From contig NZ_JAOQJE010000025.1 of assembly GCF_025567315.1 (NCBI RefSeq), positions 1-14,125 of the forward strand: a stretch of DNA of 14,125 bases. Direction: 5' to 3'. Source of the stretch: Agathobaculum ammoniilyticum. Its GTDB lineage: Bacteria; Bacillota; Clostridia; Oscillospirales; Butyricicoccaceae. The translations under genes and the position numbers were made by a program. This document shows positions 1 to 8,700 of the stretch, in pieces; positions within the stretch are counted from its first letter, which is position 1; each line of letters opens with the position of its first letter. Below the pieces are notes generated by a model. The model saw only the letters and a list, made by a program, of their open reading frames with translations, made no database searches and was not told the DNA's origin.

Positions 1-321
1 GCTCTCCTTAATCTGAGCATGTTCCAGAGCAATCTGCTTCGCCTGTTCCTCACTGATCTGGGTCGTTGGCTGCTGGCCACTGCCTGTGTTTCCGGAATTC
101 TGGTTCGTCGCTGCCTGATTCTCTGCCACGGCAGCCTGCTCTACTGATGGCATGTCACTTACCGGAACCTGCCCGCTTTGCAGCAGCGATCCCGTTTGCG
201 ACGGCGCCCCCTGCTGCGGATAGCCAGCATTCCCTGCACTCGAAGCTATAGTTGGCGTACATCCCGCCAGCATTGCAGCCGCGCCAAACGCCATCATTGA
301 GATCATTAATCCTTTTTTCAT
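1..321 (-). CDS. PepSY-domain lipoprotein, N-terminal part (runs off the window)
   Basis: Only the first 107 codons are present; the gene continues past base 1. The protein starts MKKGLMISMMAFGAAAMLAGC, a lipoprotein signal peptide with lipobox LAGC, so Cys21 should be lipidated and the protein tethered to the outer face of the membrane. Residues 22 to about 88 are a low-complexity linker rich in Gln, Ser, Gly, Ala and Pro. From about residue 89 the sequence ISEEQAKQIALEHAQIKES matches the first helix of a PepSY domain (typically 'eeAkeiAlkha'). PepSY lipoproteins are often encoded near two-component systems and are thought to bind or inhibit peptidases or sensors; the exact role is unknown here. 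The start ATG (319-321) is preceded on the minus strand by AGGAAAGGGG about 9 bases upstream. The lipoprotein call is firm. The PepSY call rests on the domain start only. Confidence 0.85.
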   Translation of the reverse strand, partial: MKKGLMISMMAFGAAAMLAGCTPTIASSAGNAGYPQQGAPSQTGSLLQSGQVPVSDMPSVEQAAVAENQAATNQNSGNTGSGQQPTTQISEEQAKQIALEHAQIKES

Positions 322-353
322 GTCCCAGAACCCCTTTCCTTTAGTACATCTGT

Positions 354-388
354 AGTATATCGTGCTTTCATTAAAACTTCATTAAAAA
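354..388 (-). promoter_or_regulatory. Promoter of the PepSY lipoprotein with 11-bp direct repeats
   Basis: On the minus strand a TATACT -10 box lies at 354-359, about 33 bases before the start codon. Just upstream are two head-to-tail repeats, read on the plus strand as TTCATTAAAAC (367-377) and TTCATTAAAAA (378-388), identical in 10 of 11 positions. They cover the place where a -35 box would be. Tandem 11-bp repeats at this position are the usual binding pattern of OmpR/PhoB-type response regulators, which activate promoters lacking a good -35. The regulator itself is not in the window. Confidence 0.5.
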
Positions 389-421
389 AGTACATATTTT
401 AGAAAAATATTATTTTGAAAC

Positions 422-453
422 AAAAAAGGCATACGCCCATAGGAGCATACACC
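422..453 (-). terminator. Rho-independent terminator, minus strand
   Basis: On the minus strand a 9-bp stem (445-453 with 428-436, three G-U pairs) closes an 8-base loop and is followed by six T (427-422). It can end transcripts coming from the MarR/membrane-protein operon before they reach the lipoprotein gene. Confidence 0.6.
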
Positions 454-455
454 TT

Positions 456-781
456 GTATTTTTTGCTTCCGATATGCTGATTTTTACCTGTCGGGTAGAA
501 AAGACAGGGTGTGAAGTACAGTAAGTCCTTATAACTTCGTACATCGTTTCATATCGGGACTTTGTATGTGCTTTGTCTTTTGTTTTTTGTAATAGTACCC
601 CCCTGTTAGATAACGGGGGCTTTGAACGGCTCGCTACGCTCGCCCAACCGCCGAAGTGAACCGCCCCCTCGCCAGCAAAGTTGGCGTGGCGTATTGTCTT
701 ACGACCGCCACCGTGGGCGGATCGCTCCGTCGGTTGTTGAGATTTTGCACTTATCTTCCGCACAAACTGAGGATTATCGGA
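456..781. other. Intergenic stretch with GC-rich mobile-element-like debris
   Basis: No convincing gene. Bases 600-760 are GC-rich and contrast with the AT-rich operon next door. A hairpin pairs the C run at 598-603 with the G run at 615-619 (CCCC-TGTT / AACG-GGGG), and a CCTGTC/GACAGG inverted repeat lies near 488-507. A minus-strand reading frame of 117 codons spans 410-763, but it starts at GTG, has no ribosome binding site and its composition changes halfway. I read it as a structured or decayed remnant, perhaps from a conjugative element; that origin is only an impression. Confidence 0.3.
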
Positions 782-1465
782 TTAAAATAGATATTTACCT
801 GCTACCAAATAATATCCTGAATCAAGCAAAAGACCAAATGAAACTACAAGCAAAATTATATAACATACATGAACGACTGTCTTAAGCCCCTTTTCCTTTA
901 ATCTATCCACCCATTTCACGAGTTTCTTTAATAAATTCATCTGATTTGCTATATATACGATAACAGCCATAAACTGACTTACCAAAAACCAAATCGTAAG
1001 TAATAAAATTGCTGATAGAAAATTATTCGACTCTCCGCCAAGTAAAATCACAGCATAGTAGGTTGGGTCTGTGAAACAAGTTATGGAAAAAACAAATCCA
1101 GTAAACAAATACTTAAACGAAGAACCTTCTACTATTTTTCTATTTTCGTCCTCTTTTTTCGTTTTATAAAATATTTTTTTAATGACGAATATAACAACAA
1201 TCAAAGATAATACAAATTGTAATACTGCCCATAATGGACTGTCTGCTTCTGGTGTAAAGCTTCGTAATATCTCCACGGCTGATACACCAAATATTGTAGC
1301 TAAAACTGCTCCTATCAAAATAGAAAATCCCATAAATGAAAACCAAAATAAAGATATTTTTGATTTACTGTCCTTCCGAAGCCCCATACTTATCATATAA
1401 ACAGCAGTAATCGGGTCAATACCCAATATTCCAAGCCCTATTGTACTTATTATTTTGTGAACCAT
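782..1465 (-). CDS. Six-helix membrane protein, LysE/GAP-like transporter
   Basis: A 227-residue hydrophobic protein. Six predicted membrane segments lie at about 5-27, 38-62, 77-98, 117-141, 148-173 and 196-220, with a charged loop at about 96-113. The two halves resemble each other: helix 1 has GIDPITAVY and helix 4 has FTDPTYYAV, each an Asp-Pro near the middle of the helix. Such two-fold repeats of three helices are typical of the LysE/GAP/CcdA-like superfamily of small exporters and electron carriers. No cysteine pair as in CcdA is visible, so export is the likelier role; the substrate is unknown. ATG at 1465 has an AAAGGAG site 7 bases upstream. The gene lies 12 bp behind the marR-type gene and should be co-transcribed and controlled by it. 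AT-rich, unlike the neighbouring blocks, which suggests acquisition as a unit. Confidence 0.7.
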   Translation of the reverse strand: MVHKIISTIGLGILGIDPITAVYMISMGLRKDSKSKISLFWFSFMGFSILIGAVLATIFGVSAVEILRSFTPEADSPLWAVLQFVLSLIVVIFVIKKIFYKTKKEDENRKIVEGSSFKYLFTGFVFSITCFTDPTYYAVILLGGESNNFLSAILLLTIWFLVSQFMAVIVYIANQMNLLKKLVKWVDRLKEKGLKTVVHVCYIILLVVSFGLLLDSGYYLVAGKYLF

Positions 1466-1477
1466 ACTTTTTCTCCT

Positions 1478-1924
1478 TTATTCATTTATAATATTGTCAA
1501 CTTTAGCCTTAAAATTATCAAGATATTTATTCATTAGACGGACGATTTCTTTTTGTTCTTCTTTTGTCATTTCTCCAAAAACATCGTTTTCAGCTTGTTC
1601 AATAGGTAAAATTTTTTCATTTACAAGTTCTTTTCCAGTCTTTGTAAAATGAATATAAATTTCTCGTCCAGTTCCTTTGGTGAAATCAATCAAACCATTT
1701 TCTCTAAGTTTGTTTACCGACGAATTGACTGTTTGCTTATTCAAATAGCAATATTTATAAATCTCGGTTTGCGTACACCCCTCTCCTAAAACAAGAATAG
1801 CTTGCAAGATTTCATACGCACTATCAGACAAACCTTGTTTTAAAGCTATTTCATGATAAAATTCGTTAATTAAATTACTGATACGGTCAAACTCTTGTAG
1901 TACTTGATTTTGTTTGAATTCCAT
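1478..1924 (-). CDS. MarR-family transcriptional regulator
   Basis: 148 residues, the usual length for MarR proteins, which bind palindromic DNA as dimers and usually repress an adjacent transporter gene until a small ligand binds. Helices at about 5-30 and 118-146 would form the dimer interface. The winged helix-turn-helix covers about 36-105, with recognition helix NKQTVNSSVNKLRENGLI and wing KGTGREIYIHFT. The ATG at 1924 follows an AGGAGG site by 6 bases. It is the first gene of a two-gene operon with the downstream six-helix membrane protein, and its promoter contains two matching palindromes, so autoregulation is likely. The ligand cannot be told from sequence. Confidence 0.9.
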   Translation of the reverse strand: MEFKQNQVLQEFDRISNLINEFYHEIALKQGLSDSAYEILQAILVLGEGCTQTEIYKYCYLNKQTVNSSVNKLRENGLIDFTKGTGREIYIHFTKTGKELVNEKILPIEQAENDVFGEMTKEEQKEIVRLMNKYLDNFKAKVDNIINE

Positions 1925-1936
1925 TGTTATCCTCCT

Positions 1937-1986
1937 AGTATGAAATCATACTCGTGCAGTATAGTATAATTTCATACTTTTGTCAA
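1937..1986 (-). promoter_or_regulatory. marR-operon promoter with two palindromic operators
   Basis: On the minus strand TTGACA (1981-1986), a 17-bp spacer and TATACT (1958-1963) form a near-consensus housekeeping promoter. Two related 16-bp palindromes sit on it: AGTATAATTTCATACT at 1963-1978 (spacer; arms match 6 of 7) and AGTATGAAATCATACT at 1937-1952 (perfect 7-bp arms; between the -10 box and the ribosome binding site). Their centres are 26 bp apart. A dimer on either site would block RNA polymerase. The expected ligand is the MarR protein encoded just downstream. Confidence 0.8.
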
Positions 1987-2085
1987 TGGAAATAAAAAAA
2001 TCAGTTAATCAAATATTCATAGACTAATAAGTTTTAGAGTAATCAAGCAGAAATGAAATAGTCTGCTGTTATACTGCATAGAAAA

Positions 2086-2112
2086 AGACACTCTTTTTCA
2101 AGTGTCATTTTT
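2086..2112. terminator. Terminator-like hairpin
   Basis: GACACT (2087-2092) pairs with AGTGTC (2101-2106) around an 8-base loop; A-rich and T-rich tracts flank it (AAAAA before, ATTTTT after). It could stop transcription from either side. No gene ends immediately next to it. Confidence 0.4.
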
Positions 2113-2366
2113 CCATAACTCTATATTTCTTTGCATAAGTTGTTACATCAAGCTCTTTCATTTGTTGTAATTTCGTTGTAATTTTTCTTATTTTTCTTTT
2201 CTTGTTTTACGGATAGATACTGTATTTATACCGATTTTCTCAAATCTTTATCTCTTTTTGTTTCAAAATCAGCCGATTAAAAAATATCAGATACAGATGA
2301 AGTTGCCTTTAAAAAAGTATAACTTTTCAAAACCACCAAGCCATGTGTTCATAGAATGGATGTAAT

Positions 2367-2413
2367 GAAAAAACTGCCCTGCATACAAAGCCTCGTATAC
2401 AGGGCAGTTTTTT
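2367..2413. terminator. Strong bidirectional terminator
   Basis: CTGCCCTGCATAC (2374-2386) pairs with GTATACAGGGCAG (2395-2407) with one mismatch across an 8-base loop. The stem is flanked by six A on the left and seven T on the right, so it works in both directions. It isolates the MarR operon from transcripts coming out of the giant surface-protein gene. Confidence 0.75.
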
Positions 2414-2575
2414 TCATTTTCTCTTTGTTATCACAGCAAATTAAAGAGCAGATATTGCTTTTGCATAGCGCCATAATAACCTTTGCGATCAATAGTATGA
2501 GGAGCAAAACGCCCCGAATAGGGAATAGTAACAGGTCGGGTAAGGGATGAGCATTGCTGTCCATCCCTCCCCTAA

Positions 2576-2608
2576 GAACCGTACGCGAGAGTCCCCCTCA
2601 TACGGCTC
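2576..2608 (-). ncRNA. Group II intron domain V hairpin (degenerate)
   Basis: The minus strand begins GAGCCGTAT and ends GTACGGTTC, the hallmark of catalytic domain V, including the AGC triad and a two-base CG bulge on the 3' side. The lower helix pairs over 8 to 9 bp. It is 33 bases long instead of the usual 34: the GAAA-type tetraloop appears to have lost one base, fitting a decayed copy. Confidence 0.75.
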
Positions 2609-2628
2609 AAGTCTTACAAAAGGCTCCT

Positions 2629-2750
2629 TTATTGGCAACTCTGCTCAAAAGCAGTAATCAGGCTGTGGATTTCTTCGTGACATTCCTTGTGTACCATGAT
2701 TTTCTGCCTATTCCTTTCCGGCTGGGGCATGCACCTTGAAGCCGGTTTCT
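2629..2750 (-). pseudogene. Group II intron-encoded protein, C-terminal HNH fragment
   Basis: On the minus strand a frame ending at TAA 2629-2631 reads ERNRQKIMVHKECHEEIHS followed by about 10 more residues. The HKECHEEIH part matches the end of the HNH endonuclease domain found at the C-terminus of many intron-encoded reverse transcriptases. Just before it, another frame reads ETGFKVH, which resembles the first HNH histidine strand, so a frameshift is likely. The rest of the protein is gone. Position just upstream of domain V is where the coding region should end. Confidence 0.55.
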
Positions 2751-2773
2751 AAGGAAATCGGATAGAATTGATT

Positions 2774-5700
2774 TTACTTACTCCAGCTTTCCTCGGCCGT
2801 GTTGGAGTCTCTGGTGTAATCGTGTTCCGTGGAAGCCTCCACCACGTCGTAGAACGCCCAGTGGCTTGCAGGCACATCAGGGAAGCGAGTACCCGCGCCG
2901 TTGTCCACCNNNNNNNNNNNNNNNNNNNNNNNNNNNNNNNNNNNNNNNNNNNNNNNNNNNNNNNNNNNNNNNNNNNNNNNNNNNNNNNNNNNNNNNNNNN
3001 NNNNNNNNNNNNNNNNNNNNNNNNNNNNNNNNNNNNNNNNNNNNNNNNNNNNNNNNNNNNNNNNNNNNNNNNNNNNNNNNNNNNNNNNNNNNNNNNNNNN
3101 NNNNNNNNNNNNNNNNNNNNNNNNNNNNNNNNNNNNNNNNNNNNNNNNNNNNNNNNNNNCCGGAACGTACCGTCCTCATAGCCGGTGATGATACCCTTTG
3201 CCGCCAATGTCACAACCGCCTCGTGATACCACGCATCCGCAGCCACGTCGGGGAACGACGGGCTTTGGCTGTGGCTCTGGTCCAGCAGCAGGCGGTAGAA
3301 CGCCTGCGCCACCTCGGCGCGGGTGATGTTGTTTGCCGGGCCGAAGTTTCCGGTTTCATAGCCTACCATGTAAGCTATGTGCTCTCTGGTGTTCAGCATG
3401 GAGGAAACGCCGGTGCCGTCAGGGTCGGCCACACTGGGAATCTCCGGCTTTTGCTCAAACTGCACCTTGACCGTGACCGCCGAGCTGGGCATTTTGAAGG
3501 TGTATTTGCCGTTGCCCTTGTCGGTCAGCGCGATTTCCTTTCCGGTCTTGTCGGCTGTTGCGGTGATGCTCTCCACCACGCCCTCCGTGGTGATCGTGAC
3601 CGTCTCACCGGACGCGGCCTTGTCCTTGTTGGAGTCCGCTGTGCCGCTGCCGTCGGTTTCCACATGGACGGGGTACTTGTCAGTGGTGGTGGAACCACCT
3701 CCACCGCCGCCCCCGCCGGAACCGCCGCCACTGTTATCCTTTTCATAGACAACCGCAATCGAGTGGTCGGCGGTTACATTGGTAAAGGTGTAGCTGTTTC
3801 CGGTCAGGCTGGCCGGGGCATTGTCCACGGTCACGCTTTTCAGCTCATAGCCGCTGTTGGGGGTAAAGGTGATCGTCTGGTCCTTGCCGTCCTCCACCTG
3901 CACCGCGCCGCTGGGGCTGGCCGTGCCGCCCGTTACGCTCACGGTGATGGTGTGCTTTACAGGCGTGGGCGGCTCGGTCTTGGCTTCCGCTGTGGCGCGG
4001 ATGATAATATCGCCGCTCACGTCGGTAATGTTCACCTTGCCCGTGGCCGGATTATAGATGGAGGGATTGGAGGCCAGCTCCATGCCGCCCATCTGGATGC
4101 TCACGGATTTCATTTCGTAGCCGCTTTCCGGCGTCAGGGTGGTTTCATAGGTGCCGCCCCGTGCAACCGTTTTCTCCGCACTGGAGCTGGTCACATGGGA
4201 GAGGGCATAGCCGACCTCAAAGGAGGTCTGCTTCCAGACGGCATACAGGGTCACGGTCTTGCCGTCCTTGTCAATCAGGCCGTCCGCAAGGGCCTTGTCC
4301 TCCTTGACCACCTTGCCGGAGGGGGCAGTCGCCCAGCCGGTAAAGGTGTAGCCTGCCACGGGATAAGTAAACTGGTTCTGCGTCAGGTATTGGGTTTTGG
4401 TATCCCATGTCACATTCTTCATGGGCTGCATCGTACCCTCGCCGCCGTTGGCGTCGAACTGGATGGTGCCGGTATAGGGCCGCCATGCGCCCTTGAACGC
4501 CACTGTTACGTCAGTTGCGTCACGGAACTGCTCGGTGTGAAGCAGGCCGGTGGTGTTGATGGTGTAGGTCTTTTCGTTGTGCGTGCCGGTATAAACTCCG
4601 TCACGGTCAGGGCCGCTCAACGTCACTTCCTGTCCGCCGATGGTCAGGGTGGGCACCCAGCCGCCAAAGATGTGGTTGTCCGCGTGCTCCAGAATGGAAA
4701 TGATGGCATGGTTATCGCCCACCATGATTTCCTGCGCATGGACGTGCTGCTCGCCGTCGCCCGAGACAATCTCGCCCGGCAATTCAGGCGCGCCGTTGGG
4801 TACATGCTGCGCATCATTCTCGCTGGTGTACTGGTATGTCACCGTGATTTTGGGCGCGCTTTCCTCTTTGATTTTCCATGTGCCGGTCAGGGTCAGGTCG
4901 TTGTCCGGCATGGAGAAGCCCGTTTCGCCGGGGGTGACGGTGGCCTGCGTATCCGAGCGTACCCAGCCGCTGAACTCATAATAGTCATAGCTGGTGGTGG
5001 GCTTGGCCGCGATGCTCACCGTGTTACCCGAAGTGTATACACCGCCATGGGGCAGTACCGCGTCGGGCGGCACCTCACCGGCAAAGGCATAGGTCAGGGT
5101 ATGCTGGTTAGAAGGCTCCGGCTTTGTACCGTCCTCCTTATCCCACAGGCGGTACACGTTGGAGACGGCCGAACCGGCGCTGTCCTGCGCATAGGCGATA
5201 GCGTCCCAGTAGGTGTATCCGTCGCTCCCTGCATCCTTGCTCTGGTTGGTACAGGTAATGGTGATCTCGATTTCGTTGCCGGTATAAAGGCCCTCAAAGG
5301 TGCCGCGCAGGACGGGACTGCTCGGATCAGATTCGTCCAGGTAGGGCTGCTTTACAATCTGCCCGCCCTTGAAGCCGCCGGAGGAGCCGTCGCTGTACTC
5401 AATATCGCTGACTTCAATATCTGTTTCGGTTATGGATTGCGCCACCTTTTCGGGTAAGGGGAAAGCCAGTTCTATGCGGCCGCTCTGCGCGCCCGTACTG
5501 CCCGCGTATTTCACCCGCACGCGGTAAGTGAAGCTGCTGCCCGCCGGGGTTGCTTCATCGTGGACGATGATAGAGGAATCCCCAGCGGCCTGTACTGCCG
5601 CATCGCCGTTCTGGCTGTTCAGCGAGGTTGAAAGCGGGGACACGCCCACGCTGCGGACATTTGCCATAGCGGCCAGCGGTACAGGGGCAGCCTCTGCCGG

Positions 5701-8700
5701 GGGCATGTCCTCAACAGGGGCTGCGGGTTCGTCTGCCGGTTCTTCATCAGGGGTCGGTTTCTCTGCCGGAGGTTCGGTTACTTCCGGTTCCTCAACAGGC
5801 GGTTTCTCCGGTGTATCGGGTACTTCCGGTACAGGCTCCGGCTGGGGTTCGCTTTCGCCGGGCGTTTCTTCGGGGGCTTCCGGTGCTTCCGTATCCGTGC
5901 CGGGTTCGTCTGTGGGCTGCTCTGGGGTTTCCGCAGGCTGTTCCGGCTGGTTATCCGGCTGCTCCGGCATCTCCACAGGCTGCTCCGGTTCAGTGGGCAG
6001 GGCAGGCTCTTCCACCGGGGAAAGCTCCGGCTGGGGCAGGTCGCTGATTACATCCGCGCCGCCCCATGGCGCACCGTCCACCGTCACGCTGCCGGGGAAC
6101 TTTGCCGCGATGGCTTCCATAGCGGCTTTTGATTCAGCGTCGCTGCCGATTTCCAGTGTCGCGCTGTCAGGAACATCGTCAAACATGTTGTGAAGGCTAA
6201 GGTCCTCTGCCTGGGCGCGCATCCTTTTCCATGACAGGTTTACACTTTCCAGTGCCTCACAACCATTGAACATGCTGGTAAGAACTGTCAGGTTGGGCAG
6301 AATCCAGTTGCTCAGGTCTACGGATTTCAGCGAGGTGCAACCGTAGAACATCTCTTGCATGCTGGAGAGGCTGTCAAACTTAGCACCGCTTTCTGGTGTT
6401 TCAAAGGGAATATTCTCCAATTGGGCACAGTTGTAGAACATACCCGACATATTCTGTACCGCATTGTTCCCGCCCAGTTTGATACTGCCAGTGATACTTT
6501 TCAGGGCTTTGCAGTCCCAGAACATCCTTTCCATATCCGTGACGTTAGAGACATAAAAATTATTTCCCAAATTAAGGGTCATCAGACTGTCACAGCCTTC
6601 GAATATACGGCCCATATCTGTTACATTGGAAGTATTGAATCCACTCAGGTCAAGGCTTGTTAGACCGTCACAGCCGTAGAAGGTACAGTTCATATTCGTG
6701 ACGCTGGAAGTATCCCATTTACTCACGTCAATGCTCGTCAGGTTAGTACAATCATCGAATATAGAATTCATATTCCGGACGCCAGATGTGTCCCAACCGC
6801 TTACATCAAGCGTTGTCAGGCCATCACAGTTCCAGAACATAAACTCCATAGTCTCGACACTGGAGGTATCCCAATTGCTCACGTCAATGCTTGTCAGACT
6901 CTCACAATCGTAGAACATATAGTCCATATTCGTGACGCTGGTGGTATCAAACTTGTCTCCCAAGTCAAGGCTTGTCAGACTCTTGCACCCGTAGAACATA
7001 TAGTCCATATTCGTGACGCTGGTGGTATCAAACTTGTCTCCCAAGTCAAGGCTTGTCAGACTCTTGCACCCGTAGAACATTCTGCCCATACCCGTGACAC
7101 CGCTGGTGTCAAAATTGCTTACGTCAAGGTGCGTCAAGCCATAGCAATCCCTAAACATATCGTTCATATTTGTGACGTTGGAGGTGTCAAATTTATCTCC
7201 TAGGTCAAGGTTCGTTAGTTTACCGCAGCGGAAGAACATCTCGCTCATATCTGTGACGTTGGAGGTATCAAAGTTATCCCCAAGATCAAGGCTCGTAAAG
7301 CTATTGTTTGCTTTGTCATAGAACATCCCGCTCATATTTGTGACGTTGGAGGTATCAAAGCTGCTCAGGTTAAGAAAACCTGAAAAGCCAATACACTTAA
7401 ACATGCAGGACATATTCTCGGCACTGGAGGTATCCCACTCGCTTAAATCAAGGCTTTTTAAGGTGCATATTGGGCCACTGGAATTATAATTGTAACCGAT
7501 ACCACAAAACATACCCGACATATCAACAACCTTGCTGACATCAAGGGATTCGATACCGATAATCTCTTCAAGAGATGACCTATCTGGCGATTCACCGTCA
7601 ACAGCAAAGGTATAGGACATACTTGTTACCTGAGAGGTATCCCATCCGCTTATATCTATCGTCCGTAAATAATTCTTATCGTAAAACACTCTGTCCATTA
7701 TTCTAACCTGGGATGTATCCAAGGCGCGAAGATCCGCTGTTTCAATATCATCATAAGGAATAAACTCAGTCATATCCTCGGGTGCTTTTACCCCATCTGG
7801 TCCGGCGATATACGCTTCGTATTTTCCGCCCTGGGCTTGATGTGGCACCAGATAGAGTACTACTTTGTCGTTCTCCGTTTGTCCGACATGCCGTGCGTAG
7901 ACGGCGTTTGGAACATTGGTCAGCTTGACGCGATGCCGGTCATTATCATCCTCTACCTTGGCATACGTTACCGCTTGGTCTATGACGCTGAGGCTTATAA
8001 TATCACTACTGCTAATCATATCGCCGTTATCCGCTCTCACACCAAGGTTAAACTTCGCATCATCCGCTATCTGGTTTCCGGGCGGGTCGGCAATATCTAC
8101 ATTGCCCAGCTCCAGTTCCACCTCCACATGGCCCCATGCGGGTTCCAATACCATATCGCTGGAGGGCATCGGGATAATCTGTCCGGTGTTGTAGTGCGTC
8201 CCTTTGTTCGGGCCGCTTACCACGTTCCAGCCGCCGAAGCTGCTGCCGGAGTTCACCAGCCCCTCGCCGCCGGGGATGGTAACGGTCGTTCCCACAAGCT
8301 GCTGGATGGCTTCCGGCGCGCTTCCCTCCGCGCCGCCTGTCTGGAAGATCATTTTACTCTGGCGGCGGTCAATGACCACCTCCGGCAAGGTCAGCGTCAT
8401 GCCGTAGAGTGTGCCGTCGTCAAATATGCCGGTGTGCAGGCCGCCGTTGGAGTGGTCGGCCGGAGCGGTGATGCTGCCGCCCTGAATCACTTTTTCCTGT
8501 GTATAGACCTCTGGATTGAGTTCCACTTCCAGCACAAAATCAATGTCCGCCTGTCGGCATACATGCTCCAGATGCACGTCGATGCCGTTGCCGTCCGCCG
8601 TGGGGGCAGCGGTCATGTCAATATAGGCGCTGTCCGATTCATAGTAGCGGTTTTTAATTGCCTTTACCACGGACTGATTCCCGTCCAGATGCAGGGTAAA

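Larger units (their letters stand above)
1987..2534. other. Intergenic AT-rich stretch without a gene
   Basis: About 550 bases with no supportable coding region. The short reading frames near 2349-2564 are made by the two arms of a terminator and have no ribosome binding sites. Apart from the hairpins listed separately I see nothing in it. Confidence 0.5.
2535..2750 (-). mobile_element. 3' remnant of a group II intron
   Basis: In minus-strand order there is the end of an intron-encoded protein, a domain V hairpin and a domain VI hairpin, the normal order at the 3' end of a group II intron. Domain VI uses GGGATG/CATCCC arms with a bulged A at 2541. If the intron ends with AC at 2535, that A is seventh from the end, as expected for the branch point. 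No 5' part (domains I to III, reverse transcriptase) is present: the surface-protein stop codon lies at 2774, so the element is 5'-truncated somewhere between about 2750 and 2773. It cannot move by itself. Confidence 0.7.

Noticed and set aside
410..763. Minus-strand frame of 117 codons
   Set aside because: GTG start without a ribosome binding site, composition changes halfway, and the end runs through a terminator. Kept as a non-coding remnant.
2349..2564. Opposed short frames around the terminator
   Set aside because: Created by the terminator stem read on both strands; no start signals.
2866..5457. Long plus-strand open frame opposite the surface-protein gene
   Set aside because: It runs through the assembly gap, has no ribosome binding site or recognisable domains, and mirrors the GC-rich codon pattern of the real minus-strand gene.
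5528..6193. Plus-strand frame rich in Ser and Gly
   Set aside because: It is the complement of the Pro/Glu-rich spacer; low complexity only.
6190..7740. Regular repeats resembling a CRISPR array
   Set aside because: The period is 78-84 bp, repeats are in frame, diverged and encode LRR units; no unique spacers.
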